From NCBI RefSeq assembly GCF_027483985.1, contig NZ_JAIXTJ010000056.1, positions 161,686-225,685 of the forward strand: a stretch of DNA of 64,000 nucleotides, given 5' to 3'. This document shows positions 1-7,563 of this stretch, piece by piece. Source of the stretch: Flavobacterium sp. Lineage in GTDB: Bacteria > Bacteroidota > Bacteroidia > Flavobacteriales > Flavobacteriaceae. The notes under the pieces are model-generated. The model was given only the letters and a program-made list of their open reading frames with translations, ran no database searches and was not told the DNA's origin. A program made the position numbers and the translations under genes. The number at the start of each line of letters is the position of its first letter. The stretch's first letter is position 1.

Positions 1-522
1 AGAGTTCATAAATCTGGAGCTAAATTTGATCCTGAAAAAAACAAATGGTTCAATCATCAATATCTACAAAAGCAAAGTGATGAGAGTTTGGCAAAAGCCT
101 TCGCTCCTATTTTGGCTGAAAAAGGTATTGATATTGAAAAAGATAAATTAATTAAAATTGTTTCGTTAATAAAAGAACGAGCTAATTTTGTTTCTGAATT
201 TTGGGAAATGAGTGATTTCTTTTTTGTTGCACCAACATCTTATGATGAAAAAGCGGCTAAAAATTGGAAAGAAGATACACCAAACTTAATGCAACAATTG
301 ATTTCTGTACTAGAAAATATTGGCGATTTCACTTCAGTAAACATTGAAACGATTGTAAAAGATTGGATGACTAAAAACGAAATTGGTATGGGTAAAGTAA
401 TGCAACCTTTCCGATTGAGTTTGGTTGGTGCTTTAAAAGGGCCGCATCTATTTGATATCGTAGAATTGATTGGAAAAGAAGAAACCATCAAGCGATTAGA
501 AAAAGCGATTGCTACATTATAG
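1..522 (+). CDS. gltX: Glutamyl-tRNA synthetase, C-terminal part
   Basis: The open frame runs in from the left edge, so only the last 173 residues are present. They correspond to the helical anticodon-binding end of a class I glutamyl-tRNA synthetase: the pieces WFNHQYL, a long helical region and the closing GMGKVMQPFRLSLVGALKGP are typical of bacterial GltX. The enzyme charges tRNA-Glu in the cytoplasm. The catalytic HIGH and KMSKS motifs lie outside the window, so the assignment rests on the C-terminal domain alone. A strong hairpin terminator follows directly. Confidence 0.9.
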   Translation, partial: RVHKSGAKFDPEKNKWFNHQYLQKQSDESLAKAFAPILAEKGIDIEKDKLIKIVSLIKERANFVSEFWEMSDFFFVAPTSYDEKAAKNWKEDTPNLMQQLISVLENIGDFTSVNIETIVKDWMTKNEIGMGKVMQPFRLSLVGALKGPHLFDIVELIGKEETIKRLEKAIATL

Positions 523-530
523 AAAAGAAA

Positions 531-556
531 AGCCCTGAAATTCAGGGCTTTTTTTT
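531..556 (+). terminator. Rho-independent terminator after gltX
   Basis: The 9-base arms agccctgaa and ttcagggct are perfectly complementary around one central base and run into eight T residues. The hairpin closes the gltX transcript and also overlaps the end of the convergent gene that stops at 555, so it may act in both directions. Confidence 0.85.
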
Positions 557-1214
557 ATAAGTTAAAAATAATCTGTCCGTTGATTGTTCCAAGATTTCCT
601 TTTATACTTTGGTTTCCTGTTAGTAACTTAAACTCATCATTTTTGTTTAATTTACTAAAAATATTGGTAAATCCGTATTCATAAAAAATAACGGCACGAA
701 CCACTTTGCCTCCTGCTGAAAATCCAGCATAAAAATTTCCGTTGATAGTAGAAACTTCTTCTATTTGTTTTGCTGTTAACATAGTTCCTTTTAGAATATT
801 TTTTTCATCTCTTTCGTTTACAGCAAGCTTTCCGTTTATCTGTAAAACTGGCCCAAAATCAAAGGAAACGTGATCTTCAACCACATTATAACTTAACAAT
901 AATCGCACTTGTACGCCTTGTAAATTGAACTCTGTTTCTTTAGCCAAAGAAGTTAACGAAGTTGATTCAAGACTAAAGTTATTACTGAAAAATTGCATTC
1001 CGTAAATCATACTCCAATTGTTGTAATAATTTCCTCTTACAGAAAGTCCGCCAGCAAATCCTAATCCAGGTTTGGCATCAAAATCATTTGTAAATAAACT
1101 AGTTTGAGAAACACCAGCCGATAACCCAATTCTATTTCCATCACGGTTTCTATATTGTGAGAAAACTACATTTGTGAAAGCACAAAAAACAAGTATAAAA
1201 ATTAATTTCTTCAT
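555..1214 (-). CDS. Secreted outer-membrane beta-barrel-like protein
   Basis: A 219-residue protein whose N-terminus (MKKLIFILVFCAFTNVVFSQ) is a clear Sec signal peptide. This start (codon at 1214-1212) is chosen over an upstream in-frame ATG at 1274 because it places the signal peptide at the N-terminus and lies just downstream of a TATGTTTG promoter element. The mature part has alternating short hydrophobic strands and aromatic ends (YNNWSMIYGMQFF, FDFGPVLQING, VIFYEYGFTNIF) and ends in a hydrophobic strand, as in PorT-like/OmpX-like outer-membrane barrels of Bacteroidota. It has no recognisable enzyme motif. The exact function is unknown; a barrel in the outer membrane is inferred from composition and strand pattern. 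Confidence 0.7.
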   Translation of the reverse strand: MKKLIFILVFCAFTNVVFSQYRNRDGNRIGLSAGVSQTSLFTNDFDAKPGLGFAGGLSVRGNYYNNWSMIYGMQFFSNNFSLESTSLTSLAKETEFNLQGVQVRLLLSYNVVEDHVSFDFGPVLQINGKLAVNERDEKNILKGTMLTAKQIEEVSTINGNFYAGFSAGGKVVRAVIFYEYGFTNIFSKLNKNDEFKLLTGNQSIKGNLGTINGQIIFNL

Positions 1215-1235
1215 TATTAAAATCTTTATTTGTAA

Positions 1236-1243
1236 CAAACATA
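1236..1243 (-). promoter_or_regulatory. Promoter -7 element for the beta-barrel gene
   Basis: TATGTTTG on the minus strand matches the Bacteroidota -7 consensus TAnnTTTG and lies 22 bases before the chosen start codon. No TTG was found at the expected -33 distance. Confidence 0.4.
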
Positions 1244-1289
1244 AGTTATTCTCGTATAATAACTGTATTAACAAACTAAATATTATACA

Positions 1290-2276
1290 ATGGAAGTATT
1301 TTTAATTGTCTTAGCAGTCTTCGGATTGATTATTTTATTCTCTTCATTCTTTACTGTAAAGCAACAAACGGCAGTAGTTATTGAGCGTTTTGGAAAATTT
1401 ACAAGTATTAGAAACTCTGGTTTACAACTTAAGATTCCAATTATTGACAGAGTTGCCGGAAGAGTAAATTTAAGAATTCAACAACTTGATGTATTGATTG
1501 AAACTAAAACTAAAGATAACGTGTTTATCAAAATGAAAGTTTCAGTTCAGTTTAAAGTTATTCAAGACAAGGTATATGAAGCTTTTTATAAATTAGAATA
1601 TCCTCACGATCAAATTACTGCGTATGTTTTTGACGTAGTTCGTGCCGAAGTTCCTAAATTAATTTTGGATGACGTCTTTGTTAGAAAAGATGATATTGCT
1701 ATTGCTGTAAAACGTGAATTGAACGAAGCAATGACAACTTATGGATATGACATTATCAATACTTTGGTTACTGATATTGATCCAGACATTCAAGTTAAAA
1801 ATGCGATGAACAGAATCAACGCTGCTGATAGAGAAAAAACAGCTGCAGAATTTGAATCTGAAGCACAAAGAATTAGAATTGTGGCTAAAGCAAAAGCTGA
1901 GGCAGAAAGTAAAAAACTTCAAGGTCAAGGTATTGCCGACCAAAGAAGAGAAATTGCTCGTGGATTAGTAGAAAGTGTTGAAGTATTAAACTCTGTTGGA
2001 ATCAATTCACAAGAAGCTTCGGCATTGATTGTAGTTACGCAACATTATGATACTTTACAAGCTATTGGTGCTGATACAAACTCTAATTTGATTTTGTTAC
2101 CAAATTCACCACAAGCCGGAAGTGATATGTTGAACAATATGGTAGCAAGTTTTACAGCAAGTAATCAAATTGGTGAAACGATGAAAAATCAACCGAAAAG
2201 AGTAAAATCTAAAAATGATACTACTTCTACAGATTATAATCCAAGTGATACTTCTAATCCGACTGACGAAATTTAA
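1290..2276 (+). CDS. SPFH/band 7 (stomatin-like) membrane protein
   Basis: A 328-residue protein with one N-terminal membrane segment (about residues 3-21), then an SPFH/band 7 domain (about 22-190; QQTAVVIERFGKF, LDVLIETKTKDN, VRAEVPKLILDD). An Ala/Glu/Arg/Lys-rich coiled region follows (about 180-235) and then a polar low-complexity tail. This is the layout of stomatin/paraslipin proteins (QmcA type), which oligomerise on the inner membrane and organise membrane microdomains or modulate proteases. The usual NfeD-type partner is not adjacent. It is transcribed alone and followed by hairpins. The substrate or partner cannot be read from sequence. Confidence 0.9.
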   Translation: MEVFLIVLAVFGLIILFSSFFTVKQQTAVVIERFGKFTSIRNSGLQLKIPIIDRVAGRVNLRIQQLDVLIETKTKDNVFIKMKVSVQFKVIQDKVYEAFYKLEYPHDQITAYVFDVVRAEVPKLILDDVFVRKDDIAIAVKRELNEAMTTYGYDIINTLVTDIDPDIQVKNAMNRINAADREKTAAEFESEAQRIRIVAKAKAEAESKKLQGQGIADQRREIARGLVESVEVLNSVGINSQEASALIVVTQHYDTLQAIGADTNSNLILLPNSPQAGSDMLNNMVASFTASNQIGETMKNQPKRVKSKNDTTSTDYNPSDTSNPTDEI

Positions 2277-2321
2277 TTAGTACTTTCTTTTAAGATTCAC
2301 GAAATTTTAAAGAATAAAATA

Positions 2322-2352
2322 ATCCTACAAGGTTTTATAAACCCTGCAGGAT
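2322..2352. repeat. 14-bp inverted repeat downstream of the SPFH gene
   Basis: The arms 2322-2335 and 2339-2352 pair over 14 positions (two as G-U) around a 3-base loop. The hairpin has a T-run only when read on the minus strand side. It may be a small dispersed repeat or an accessory terminator. Confidence 0.6.
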
Positions 2353-2354
2353 AA

Positions 2355-2381
2355 AAAAAAGAGGCTTAATCGCCTCTTTTT
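2355..2381. terminator. Bidirectional terminator between convergent genes
   Basis: Arms gaggc (2361-2365) and gcctc (2372-2376) are extended by an A-run before and a T-run after, so the hairpin works as an intrinsic terminator on both strands. The stop codon of the minus-strand gene lies in the loop. Confidence 0.75.
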
Positions 2382-2623
2382 CTATTTATAAACCAATTGA
2401 TAATATACGGAATTGCTATTTTAAAAATCGTTCCATAAGTTCCTGAAAATAGCTTTTGATACATATTTCCAAGGAAATTAACTGATTTTGAAGGAAGAAT
2501 ACTTTCTTTAGTTTTTTCAACGCTTAGAAGCATCTTTTGATAATAGAGTTCTTTTTCAACCTTCAAAATTTCTAGCTCTTGCTCAATTTCGGCATAAGAC
2601 GAATATTTCTTATTTTCCATCAT
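2366..2623 (-). CDS. Small conserved protein (DUF6327-like)
   Basis: An 85-residue protein: a charged helix (about 8-45; YAEIEQELEILKVEKELYYQK), then a short region with a hydrophobic segment (IFKIAIPYIINWFI) near the C-terminus. It matches what I remember of the Flavobacterium DUF6327 family. It is the last gene of a three-gene minus-strand operon and starts immediately after the stop of the holin-like gene with no gap; a second ATG follows the first. It is probably membrane-associated with the two upstream products. No biochemical role is known to me. Confidence 0.7.
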   Translation of the reverse strand: MMENKKYSSYAEIEQELEILKVEKELYYQKMLLSVEKTKESILPSKSVNFLGNMYQKLFSGTYGTIFKIAIPYIINWFINRKRGD

Positions 2624-2974
2624 TTAGTCGTTAAAAAATATTTCTGAAAATTTCTCTAAAATTGGTCCTTCTACAATTTTGTCTTTTACTAAAAATAATA
2701 ATAAGGCCAAAACTAAATAGATTCCTGCAACAGCAAGAAATCCAAAAGGATAACTATCAAATAATTGTCCTAGCGCCATTGCTCCTGCTATGGAAACAAA
2801 AAACAAAACAATCATCAAACAAATTGAAATCAATAAAAACTTGACTAACAAAGTGGTTGCTTTCATAGCAACCTTAAAACCCCAAAGTTTGTAGTAAGCC
2901 AAACTGCTTTCTACATAAGCTTTTGCATTTTCTTGAATTGCCTCAGTATTTTCTTTTAATTCTTCAAAAGCCAT
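2624..2974 (-). CDS. Holin-like/competence-type small membrane protein
   Basis: A 116-residue protein with an N-terminal amphipathic helix (about 1-35) and two membrane segments (about 44-65 and 75-95) separated by a short turn. This pattern fits the phage holin superfamily III / Phage_holin_3_6-like proteins found in many non-phage chromosomes. Its start overlaps the stop of the upstream YtxH gene by one base (TAATG), indicating translational coupling. The YtxH-holin-like-small protein trio is a common arrangement in Flavobacteriaceae and is thought to relate to envelope or stress physiology. A phage lysis role is unlikely because no phage genes are nearby. Confidence 0.75.
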   Translation of the reverse strand: MAFEELKENTEAIQENAKAYVESSLAYYKLWGFKVAMKATTLLVKFLLISICLMIVLFFVSIAGAMALGQLFDSYPFGFLAVAGIYLVLALLLFLVKDKIVEGPILEKFSEIFFND

Positions 2975-3303
2975 TATTTCTGAAGTTTAGCGTTTTGCTT
3001 TTTTAACTCCGCCAATTTTTCTTCAAGAAAAGTAATTGCTTCTTCTGCTTTGTAACTTGAACTCGAAAGTAAATCTTCAACCGTTTCTATTAATTCATCT
3101 TTGGTTTTAGCAAACTTTTCTTTGGTATCTTCTTCTAGTGAATCCCATTTTGTTTTGGCTTCTCCTTTTAAGTCATCAAAACCATCTTTTAGTTTTTCTC
3201 TAGTTTTTGAACCTTTGTCTGGTGCAAATAAAATTCCTAATCCAACTCCGATTGCAGCACCTGCTAAAATTGCTAAAATGCTATTTCCATTTTTACTTGA
3301 CAT
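2974..3303 (-). CDS. YtxH domain-containing protein
   Basis: A 109-residue protein. The first 30 residues form a glycine-rich membrane segment ending in LGILFAPDKGSKTREKL, the hallmark of the YtxH family. The rest is a highly charged, helical, coiled-coil-like tail rich in Lys and Glu. Relatives are general-stress proteins of the cell envelope. It is the first gene of the operon that continues with the holin-like gene (one-base overlap) and the small DUF6327-like gene. Upstream, the sequence TAACTTTA resembles a -7 promoter box imperfectly. Confidence 0.85.
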   Translation of the reverse strand: MSSKNGNSILAILAGAAIGVGLGILFAPDKGSKTREKLKDGFDDLKGEAKTKWDSLEEDTKEKFAKTKDELIETVEDLLSSSSYKAEEAITFLEEKLAELKKQNAKLQK

Positions 3304-3533
3304 AACTTTTAAATTTTGTTAATACTAAAGTTACAAAAGTTTTTCGAGTTTTGGTGTTAAATCATAGTTAAAGAACAAAAACTTATTTTAAAGCGAATTT
3401 TTAAACGATTTTTTAAAAGATGTAAAAGTAGTATAGAGATTTTAAAAAGTGTATTAAAACTAATTTATGAAAGTCGATTTTAATTATAAATATCTATTAA
3501 AATTACATAATAATAGAATTTATCAATAATAAC
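3304..3533. other. Intergenic region, nothing recognised
   Basis: About 230 bases of AT-rich DNA between the YtxH operon and the glnS terminator. No reading frame, hairpin or repeat stands out apart from a possible degenerate -7 box near 3326-3334 for the YtxH operon. Confidence 0.5.
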
Positions 3534-3560
3534 AAAAACCCACTAGTAAGTGGGTTTTTC
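3534..3560 (-). terminator. Terminator after glnS
   Basis: An 11-base perfect stem (aaaaacccact / agtgggttttt) with the 4-base loop agta. On the minus strand it runs into a T-rich end, and it lies 24 bases beyond the glnS stop codon. Confidence 0.85.
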
Positions 3561-3584
3561 ATTTATAAATTCTATAGTTTAAAA

Positions 3585-5702
3585 TTAAACCGTTTTCAAC
3601 AATTCTAAAACTTTTTCGTTTTTCTCTGAATTTTTTAATTCTGCTAATTGAGCTTGAAAATGATTTAAATTCTCATCATCATTTTTTAAATTTTCAATTG
3701 CTGAAATTCTTACCGAAAATAATTGACTTTTTAACGACATTGAATATAATTTTGTCAATTGTTCGATTTCAATATCTTTTGACGAAACTTTATCTGAATG
3801 TTTTAAAACTAAATTAGCAAATAATAAAGCGTTATTATCGTTCTTAATATTTTTCAGAATGGTGTTGATTATCAAACTGTAATTATCGATACTTTTTATG
3901 TTTTCAACAATTGGTTTTAAGATAATTTCGGCAGCATTTTCGTCTTTTTCTTTCACATATTTATTGAGATCTTTTAAGGTATTCATCAATAAATTTTCTT
4001 CTTTTTTACCTTTCTCTTCCCAAGCATCTTTTAGTCCAACTGTTTTGTTAAAGACTAATTTTGAAGCAGTTGAATCTTTATCAACATTGAAATAACCCAA
4101 TCGTTGGAACTGAAATTTATCGTTTGGTTTTACGTTAGCAAGACTTGGTTCTACAAATCCTTTTACGACTTCTAACGATGATTTATTCATAAACTCCAAG
4201 AAGTTTTTCTCTTTGTGAGCATCTGGAGCTTCATCAATAAATAACCTATCATACAAACGTACTTCTGCTTCAATAGCGTGCGAGATAGAAACCCAATGCA
4301 ATGTTCCAGCTACTTTTCTTTGACTAGCTTCACTTCCACTTCCTGAACGCGAATCTTCATCATAAGTTACTTGAATTTCGGTAATTTTTCCGTTTGCATC
4401 TTTAGTAACACTTTCACCTTTAATGATATAACCGTTTTTAAGACGCACTTCATTTCCGATACTTAATCTAAAAAACTTAGCTGGAGCAACTTCCAAAAAG
4501 TCTTCTCTTTCAATGTATAACTCTCTTGAAAAAGGAACTTTTCTGAAACCTGCGCTTTCATCTTCTTGATTGTTTTCAGCATCTAACCATTCTTCTTTTG
4601 CTTCAGGATAATTGGTAATTACCAACTTCACCGGATCTAAAACTGCCATAACTCTTGGCGCTGTTTTGTTTAAATCTTCACGCAAACAAAACTCTAAAAG
4701 CGATACATCAATTACATTTTCACGTTTAGCAACTCCAATAGTTTCACAGAAATTTCTAATAGATTTAGCTGTATAACCACGACGTCGTAAACCCGAAATT
4801 GTAGGCATTCTTGGATCATCCCAACCATTAACAACCTTTTCTTCAACAAGTTGCAATAGTTTTCGTTTACTCATTACAGTATAATTCAAATTCAAACGAG
4901 CAAACTCATATTGATTTGGACGTACTTTTAAATGATGAGATTCTGAATCAAGTTCAGAATAAATCTGATCCAAAAACCAATTGTATAATTCACGGTGCAT
5001 TACAAATTCTAACGTACAAATAGAATGTGAGATTTGTTCGATGTAATCACTTTCGCCGTGTGCATAATCATACATCGGATAGATTTTCCAATCGTTTCCT
5101 GTTCGATGATGATGACGATGTAAAACTCTGTACATCAATGGATCACGCATCAACATATTTTTGGATGCCATATCAATTTTAGCTCTTAAAACGTGACTTC
5201 CTTCAGGAAATTCACCATTTTTCATTGCTTCAAATAATTGCAAATTTTCTTCAACCGAACGATTTCTATATGGTCCATCAACTCCAGGTTGTGTTGGCGT
5301 TCCTTTTTGAAATGCCATATCTTCCGAAGATTGCGAATCTACATACGCTTTACCGTTTTTAATCATTGCAACTGCCCATTCGTACAACTGCTGAAAATAG
5401 TCAGAAGCATAACGTTCTTCAGCCCAATTGAAACCTAACCAAAGTAAATCTTCTTTGATGGCATCTACATATTCTTGCTCTTCTTTGGCAGGATTGGTAT
5501 CGTCAAAACGTAGGTTTACTGGTGCGTTATATTTTAATCCTAAACCAAAATTTAAACAAATTGATTTAGCGTGACCAATGTGTAAATACCCATTAGGCTC
5601 AGGCGGAAAACGAAAACGTAACTTATCTTGAGCGAAACCGCTTGATAAACTGTCTTCTATAATTTGTTCTATAAAATGAAGTGATTTTTCCTCGGTTGAC
5701 AT
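3585..5702 (-). CDS. glnS: Glutaminyl-tRNA synthetase with C-terminal extension
   Basis: A 705-residue class I aminoacyl-tRNA synthetase that charges tRNA-Gln. It has PPEPNGYLHIGHAKS (HIGH at 41-44) and the KMSKS-loop variant VMSKRK (276-281), followed by the two beta-barrel anticodon-binding domains up to about residue 555. About 150 further residues form a helical, Lys/Asn-rich tail (from roughly GLKDAWEEKGKKEEN onward), making the protein clearly longer than the roughly 550-residue Escherichia coli enzyme. YqeY/GatB-like tails are known on GlnRS of some bacteria and help tRNA binding; whether this tail is of that type cannot be decided by eye. Confidence 0.95.
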   Translation of the reverse strand: MSTEEKSLHFIEQIIEDSLSSGFAQDKLRFRFPPEPNGYLHIGHAKSICLNFGLGLKYNAPVNLRFDDTNPAKEEQEYVDAIKEDLLWLGFNWAEERYASDYFQQLYEWAVAMIKNGKAYVDSQSSEDMAFQKGTPTQPGVDGPYRNRSVEENLQLFEAMKNGEFPEGSHVLRAKIDMASKNMLMRDPLMYRVLHRHHHRTGNDWKIYPMYDYAHGESDYIEQISHSICTLEFVMHRELYNWFLDQIYSELDSESHHLKVRPNQYEFARLNLNYTVMSKRKLLQLVEEKVVNGWDDPRMPTISGLRRRGYTAKSIRNFCETIGVAKRENVIDVSLLEFCLREDLNKTAPRVMAVLDPVKLVITNYPEAKEEWLDAENNQEDESAGFRKVPFSRELYIEREDFLEVAPAKFFRLSIGNEVRLKNGYIIKGESVTKDANGKITEIQVTYDEDSRSGSGSEASQRKVAGTLHWVSISHAIEAEVRLYDRLFIDEAPDAHKEKNFLEFMNKSSLEVVKGFVEPSLANVKPNDKFQFQRLGYFNVDKDSTASKLVFNKTVGLKDAWEEKGKKEENLLMNTLKDLNKYVKEKDENAAEIILKPIVENIKSIDNYSLIINTILKNIKNDNNALLFANLVLKHSDKVSSKDIEIEQLTKLYSMSLKSQLFSVRISAIENLKNDDENLNHFQAQLAELKNSEKNEKVLELLKTV

Positions 5703-5721
5703 AATTATTTTGTAATTTTAG

Positions 5722-5729
5722 CAAAGATA
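5722..5729 (-). promoter_or_regulatory. Promoter -7 element for glnS
   Basis: TATCTTTG on the minus strand matches TAnnTTTG exactly and is 20 bases before the glnS start codon. No TTG was found at the -33 spacing. Confidence 0.55.
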
Positions 5730-5749
5730 TAAAAAGTTTGTAGTTTATC

Positions 5750-5801
5750 GTTTATGGTTTTGAGTTCGATAACCATAAACTCCCAACTATAAACCATAAA
5801 C
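5750..5801. repeat. Inverted word repeat between glnS and folB
   Basis: gtttatggtt (5750-5759) is matched by two inverted copies, aaccataaac at 5771-5780 and 5792-5801. It belongs to a class of short word repeats that fill several gaps in this window. Confidence 0.7.
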
Positions 5802-5808
5802 ATAAAAA

Positions 5809-6168
5809 ATGGGAACAATTAAATTACAAAATATTAGAACTTATTCTTTTCACGGATGTCTTGAAGAAGAAGCAAAAATAGGTTCAGATTATAGAGTTGA
5901 TTTAGAAATTAAAACTGATTTAAGAAAATCTTCGCTCTCGGATGAACTGAAAGATACGGTAGATTATGTACTTTTAAATCATATTGTAGTGGAAGAAATG
6001 GCGATTAGAGCCAAACTTTTGGAACACGTAGCACATAGAATCATCACAAGAATCTTTAAAGAAATTCCATCTGTTTCTAGAATTTTATTGGCAGTTTCTA
6101 AACTTAATCCGCCTATTGGTGGTGATGTTGAAGCGGTTACCATTGAAATGGAAGAATATAGAAATTAG
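5809..6168 (+). CDS. folB: Dihydroneopterin aldolase
   Basis: A 119-residue FolB, the usual length. It converts 7,8-dihydroneopterin to 6-hydroxymethyl-dihydropterin plus glycolaldehyde in folate synthesis. Visible family features are the FHGCLEEEAKIGS segment near residue 14, the VDYVLLN stretch, LLEHVAHRI with the conserved acidic residue that binds the pterin, and the late VSKLNPPIGG with the conserved lysine. It is divergent from glnS across a short repeat-containing gap and is probably transcribed alone before the tRNA gene. Confidence 0.92.
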   Translation: MGTIKLQNIRTYSFHGCLEEEAKIGSDYRVDLEIKTDLRKSSLSDELKDTVDYVLLNHIVVEEMAIRAKLLEHVAHRIITRIFKEIPSVSRILLAVSKLNPPIGGDVEAVTIEMEEYRN

Positions 6169-6215
6169 AAATTCCAAACTTAGAAAAGTATATTTTTCAA
6201 ATTGGAATTTGGAAT

Positions 6216-6245
6216 TTGCATATTGTATTTTTTATATTATATTTG
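6216..6245 (+). promoter_or_regulatory. Promoter of tRNA-Cys
   Basis: TTG at 6216-6218 and TATATTTG at 6238-6245 are separated by 19 bases, a full match to the Bacteroidota -33/-7 promoter. The mature tRNA begins 18 bases after the -7 box. Confidence 0.75.
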
Positions 6246-6262
6246 CAGTCCAATAAATAATT

Positions 6263-6333
6263 GGCGTCGTGGCCGAGCGGCTAGGCTGGGCTCTGCAAAA
6301 GCTCCTACTCCGGTTCGAATCCGGACGATGCCT
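6263..6333 (+). tRNA. tRNA-Cys (anticodon GCA)
   Basis: A cloverleaf can be drawn by hand. The acceptor arm is ggcgtcg with cgatgcc (one G-U). The D-arm region gccgagcggctaggc follows, then an anticodon stem with the 7-base loop ctgcaaa (GCA at 6295-6297) and the T-arm ccggttcgaatccgg. The discriminator base is T, as is usual for cysteine tRNA. CCA is not encoded. The T-arm and what follows are repeated four times downstream. Confidence 0.95.
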
Positions 6334-6341
6334 CTTCTAAA

Positions 6342-6368
6342 AATCCTCTCAATTGAGAGGATTTTTTT
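6342..6368 (+). terminator. Terminator of tRNA-Cys
   Basis: A perfect 22-base palindrome (arms aatcctctcaa / ttgagaggatt) starts 9 bases after the tRNA and runs into seven T residues. Confidence 0.85.
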
Positions 6369-6700
6369 GTTTAAAATTTTTAGAAAAAATTAATTAAAAT
6401 GATGTTCAAATCCGGACGATGATTTCATAAAAACACATACAATTGAGAGGATTTTTTATTTAAAAAATTTTAGAAAAAATTAATTAAAGTTATGTTCGAA
6501 TCCGGACGATTCAATCGAAATCTTCAAGGAAAATTGGAGGTTTTTTTATTTAAAAATTTTTAGAAAAAATTAATTAAAATTATGTTCGAATCCGGACGAT
6601 TCAATCGAAATCTTCAAGGAAACTTGGAGGTTTTTTTTTGTTTTAAAATTTTTAGAAAAAATTAATTAAAGTTATGTTCGAATCCGGAAGATGACTCAAG

Positions 6701-6728
6701 AAGAGATACAGAAATGTATCTCTTTTTT
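6701..6728 (+). terminator. Terminator at the end of the tRNA-tail array
   Basis: A perfect 10-base stem (aagagataca / tgtatctctt) closed by a GAAA tetraloop and followed by T residues. It belongs to the last unit of the array and is its best-formed hairpin. Confidence 0.8.
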
Positions 6729-6808
6729 CTGTTAAATTCTGAACTTATTTCAGAATCTAAAAAATTAATTGAAATTGAATTTACAATTGTAAATCTCAAT
6801 CTAGTTTT

Positions 6809-6900
6809 GTCATTCTGAGGAACGAAGAATCACACAAGTTAATCATAAACAAAATAATTAAAAAGTTACAAATGAAATGTTTCTTATCGTCAACATGACG
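6809..6900. repeat. REP-like element (gtcattctgaggaacgaag type)
   Basis: It begins with gtcattctgaggaacgaag and ends with cgtcaacatgacg, giving imperfect inverted ends (gtcat / atgac). This is a familiar interspersed intergenic sequence of Bacteroidota genomes, recognised from memory; copy number in this genome cannot be judged from the window. Confidence 0.6.
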
Positions 6901-6909
6901 AAATTTTAA

Positions 6910-7563
6910 CTATAAAATTTTTATTTTAAATGGAGCAGGTCTAATACAGCCATTAAACGTTGAATTAGAACGAACTTGAATATCAGAAATAGTAATTTCC
7001 TGATAACTTGAAACATATCTCTTAATAAATTCAAAAGCTTCAGAAGTGATTTTATTTCCTACAACTTGAAAACTTTTTCCATTTGATACACTAATATTAA
7101 AACTTACAACAGATAAATTTAAGTTTAGATTTTTATCAGATGCAAAAACTTTCAAAAAGGAATTGTTTAATTTACTTTTTTCAACACTAATTGTTTCACC
7201 TGATAAATTATTGATTGTTGTTATAACATTACTTAAATTTTTTATTTTAAAAAGGTGCTTTTCTACCTTCTTTTTACCATTTTTTAAAACAATATCTATA
7301 GTAACTATTACTTCTGAACCAGCAAGAGGATTTAAGTTAAAAAGATTTTTGGAAACCATCGTTAATCCATCAGCAGTTACTTTAAATGATTTACAATTAG
7401 GAACTTCAATAGATAAACTATTTATCATACCACGATAAACAATTTTTGATTCTTTATTTACAATAATATCTTTATCAGTATGCTTTATTACCGAAATCGT
7501 ATCATTTTGTCCATAAAATGAAAGTGTAAAAACTAGAAAAATTACATTAATTAAACTTTTCAT
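6910..7563 (-). CDS. Secreted GldM C-terminal-like protein
   Basis: A 217-residue protein with a signal peptide (first 19 residues, ending FYGQ). The mature part looks like the periplasmic repeats of the type IX secretion shaft protein GldM. It has YRGMINSLSIEVPNCKSFKVTADG, then LNPLAGSEVIVTIDIVLKNGK and HLFKIKNL (residues about 43-115), and a second half with SVSNGKSFQVVGNKITSEAF and EITISDIQ. The N-terminal membrane helix and coiled region of true GldM are absent, so it is probably not the motor component. Its start lies inside the 3' end of the LysE gene (17-base overlap). A related protein occurs at 55413-56027. Confidence 0.65.
   Translation of the reverse strand: MKSLINVIFLVFTLSFYGQNDTISVIKHTDKDIIVNKESKIVYRGMINSLSIEVPNCKSFKVTADGLTMVSKNLFNLNPLAGSEVIVTIDIVLKNGKKKVEKHLFKIKNLSNVITTINNLSGETISVEKSKLNNSFLKVFASDKNLNLNLSVVSFNISVSNGKSFQVVGNKITSEAFEFIKRYVSSYQEITISDIQVRSNSTFNGCIRPAPFKIKIL

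Larger units (their letters stand above)
6313..6728 (+). repeat. Tandem array of the tRNA-Cys 3' tail with hairpin and AT-rich spacer
   Basis: The T-arm half gttcgaatccggacgat of tRNA-Cys (starting 6313) recurs at 6404, 6494, 6584 and 6676, a spacing of 91, 90, 90 and 92 bases. Between copies is a T-run-linked hairpin that differs between units, then a conserved AT-rich spacer (tttttagaaaaaattaatt core). Units at 6494 and 6584 are nearly identical over their full length; the one at 6404 has gttcaaat and a degenerate hairpin. No protein is encoded. The array fills most of the gap between tRNA-Cys and 6910. Confidence 0.9.

Noticed and set aside
2624..2974. Holin-like protein as sign of a prophage
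   Set aside because: No other phage genes are near, and the YtxH-holin-like-small protein trio is a normal chromosomal operon in this group.
5809..6168. Possible folX or pterin synthase instead of folB
   Set aside because: Length and the LLEHVAHRI and SKLNPPIGG segments fit dihydroneopterin aldolase best.
6202..6393. 63-codon open frame across the tRNA-Cys
   Set aside because: It reads through the tRNA and its terminator; composition is not protein-like.
6404..6700. Possible CRISPR array (regular 90-base repeats)
   Set aside because: Repeats contain a tRNA T-arm and a constant AT-rich spacer; units are near-identical throughout rather than short repeats with unique spacers, and there are no cas genes.
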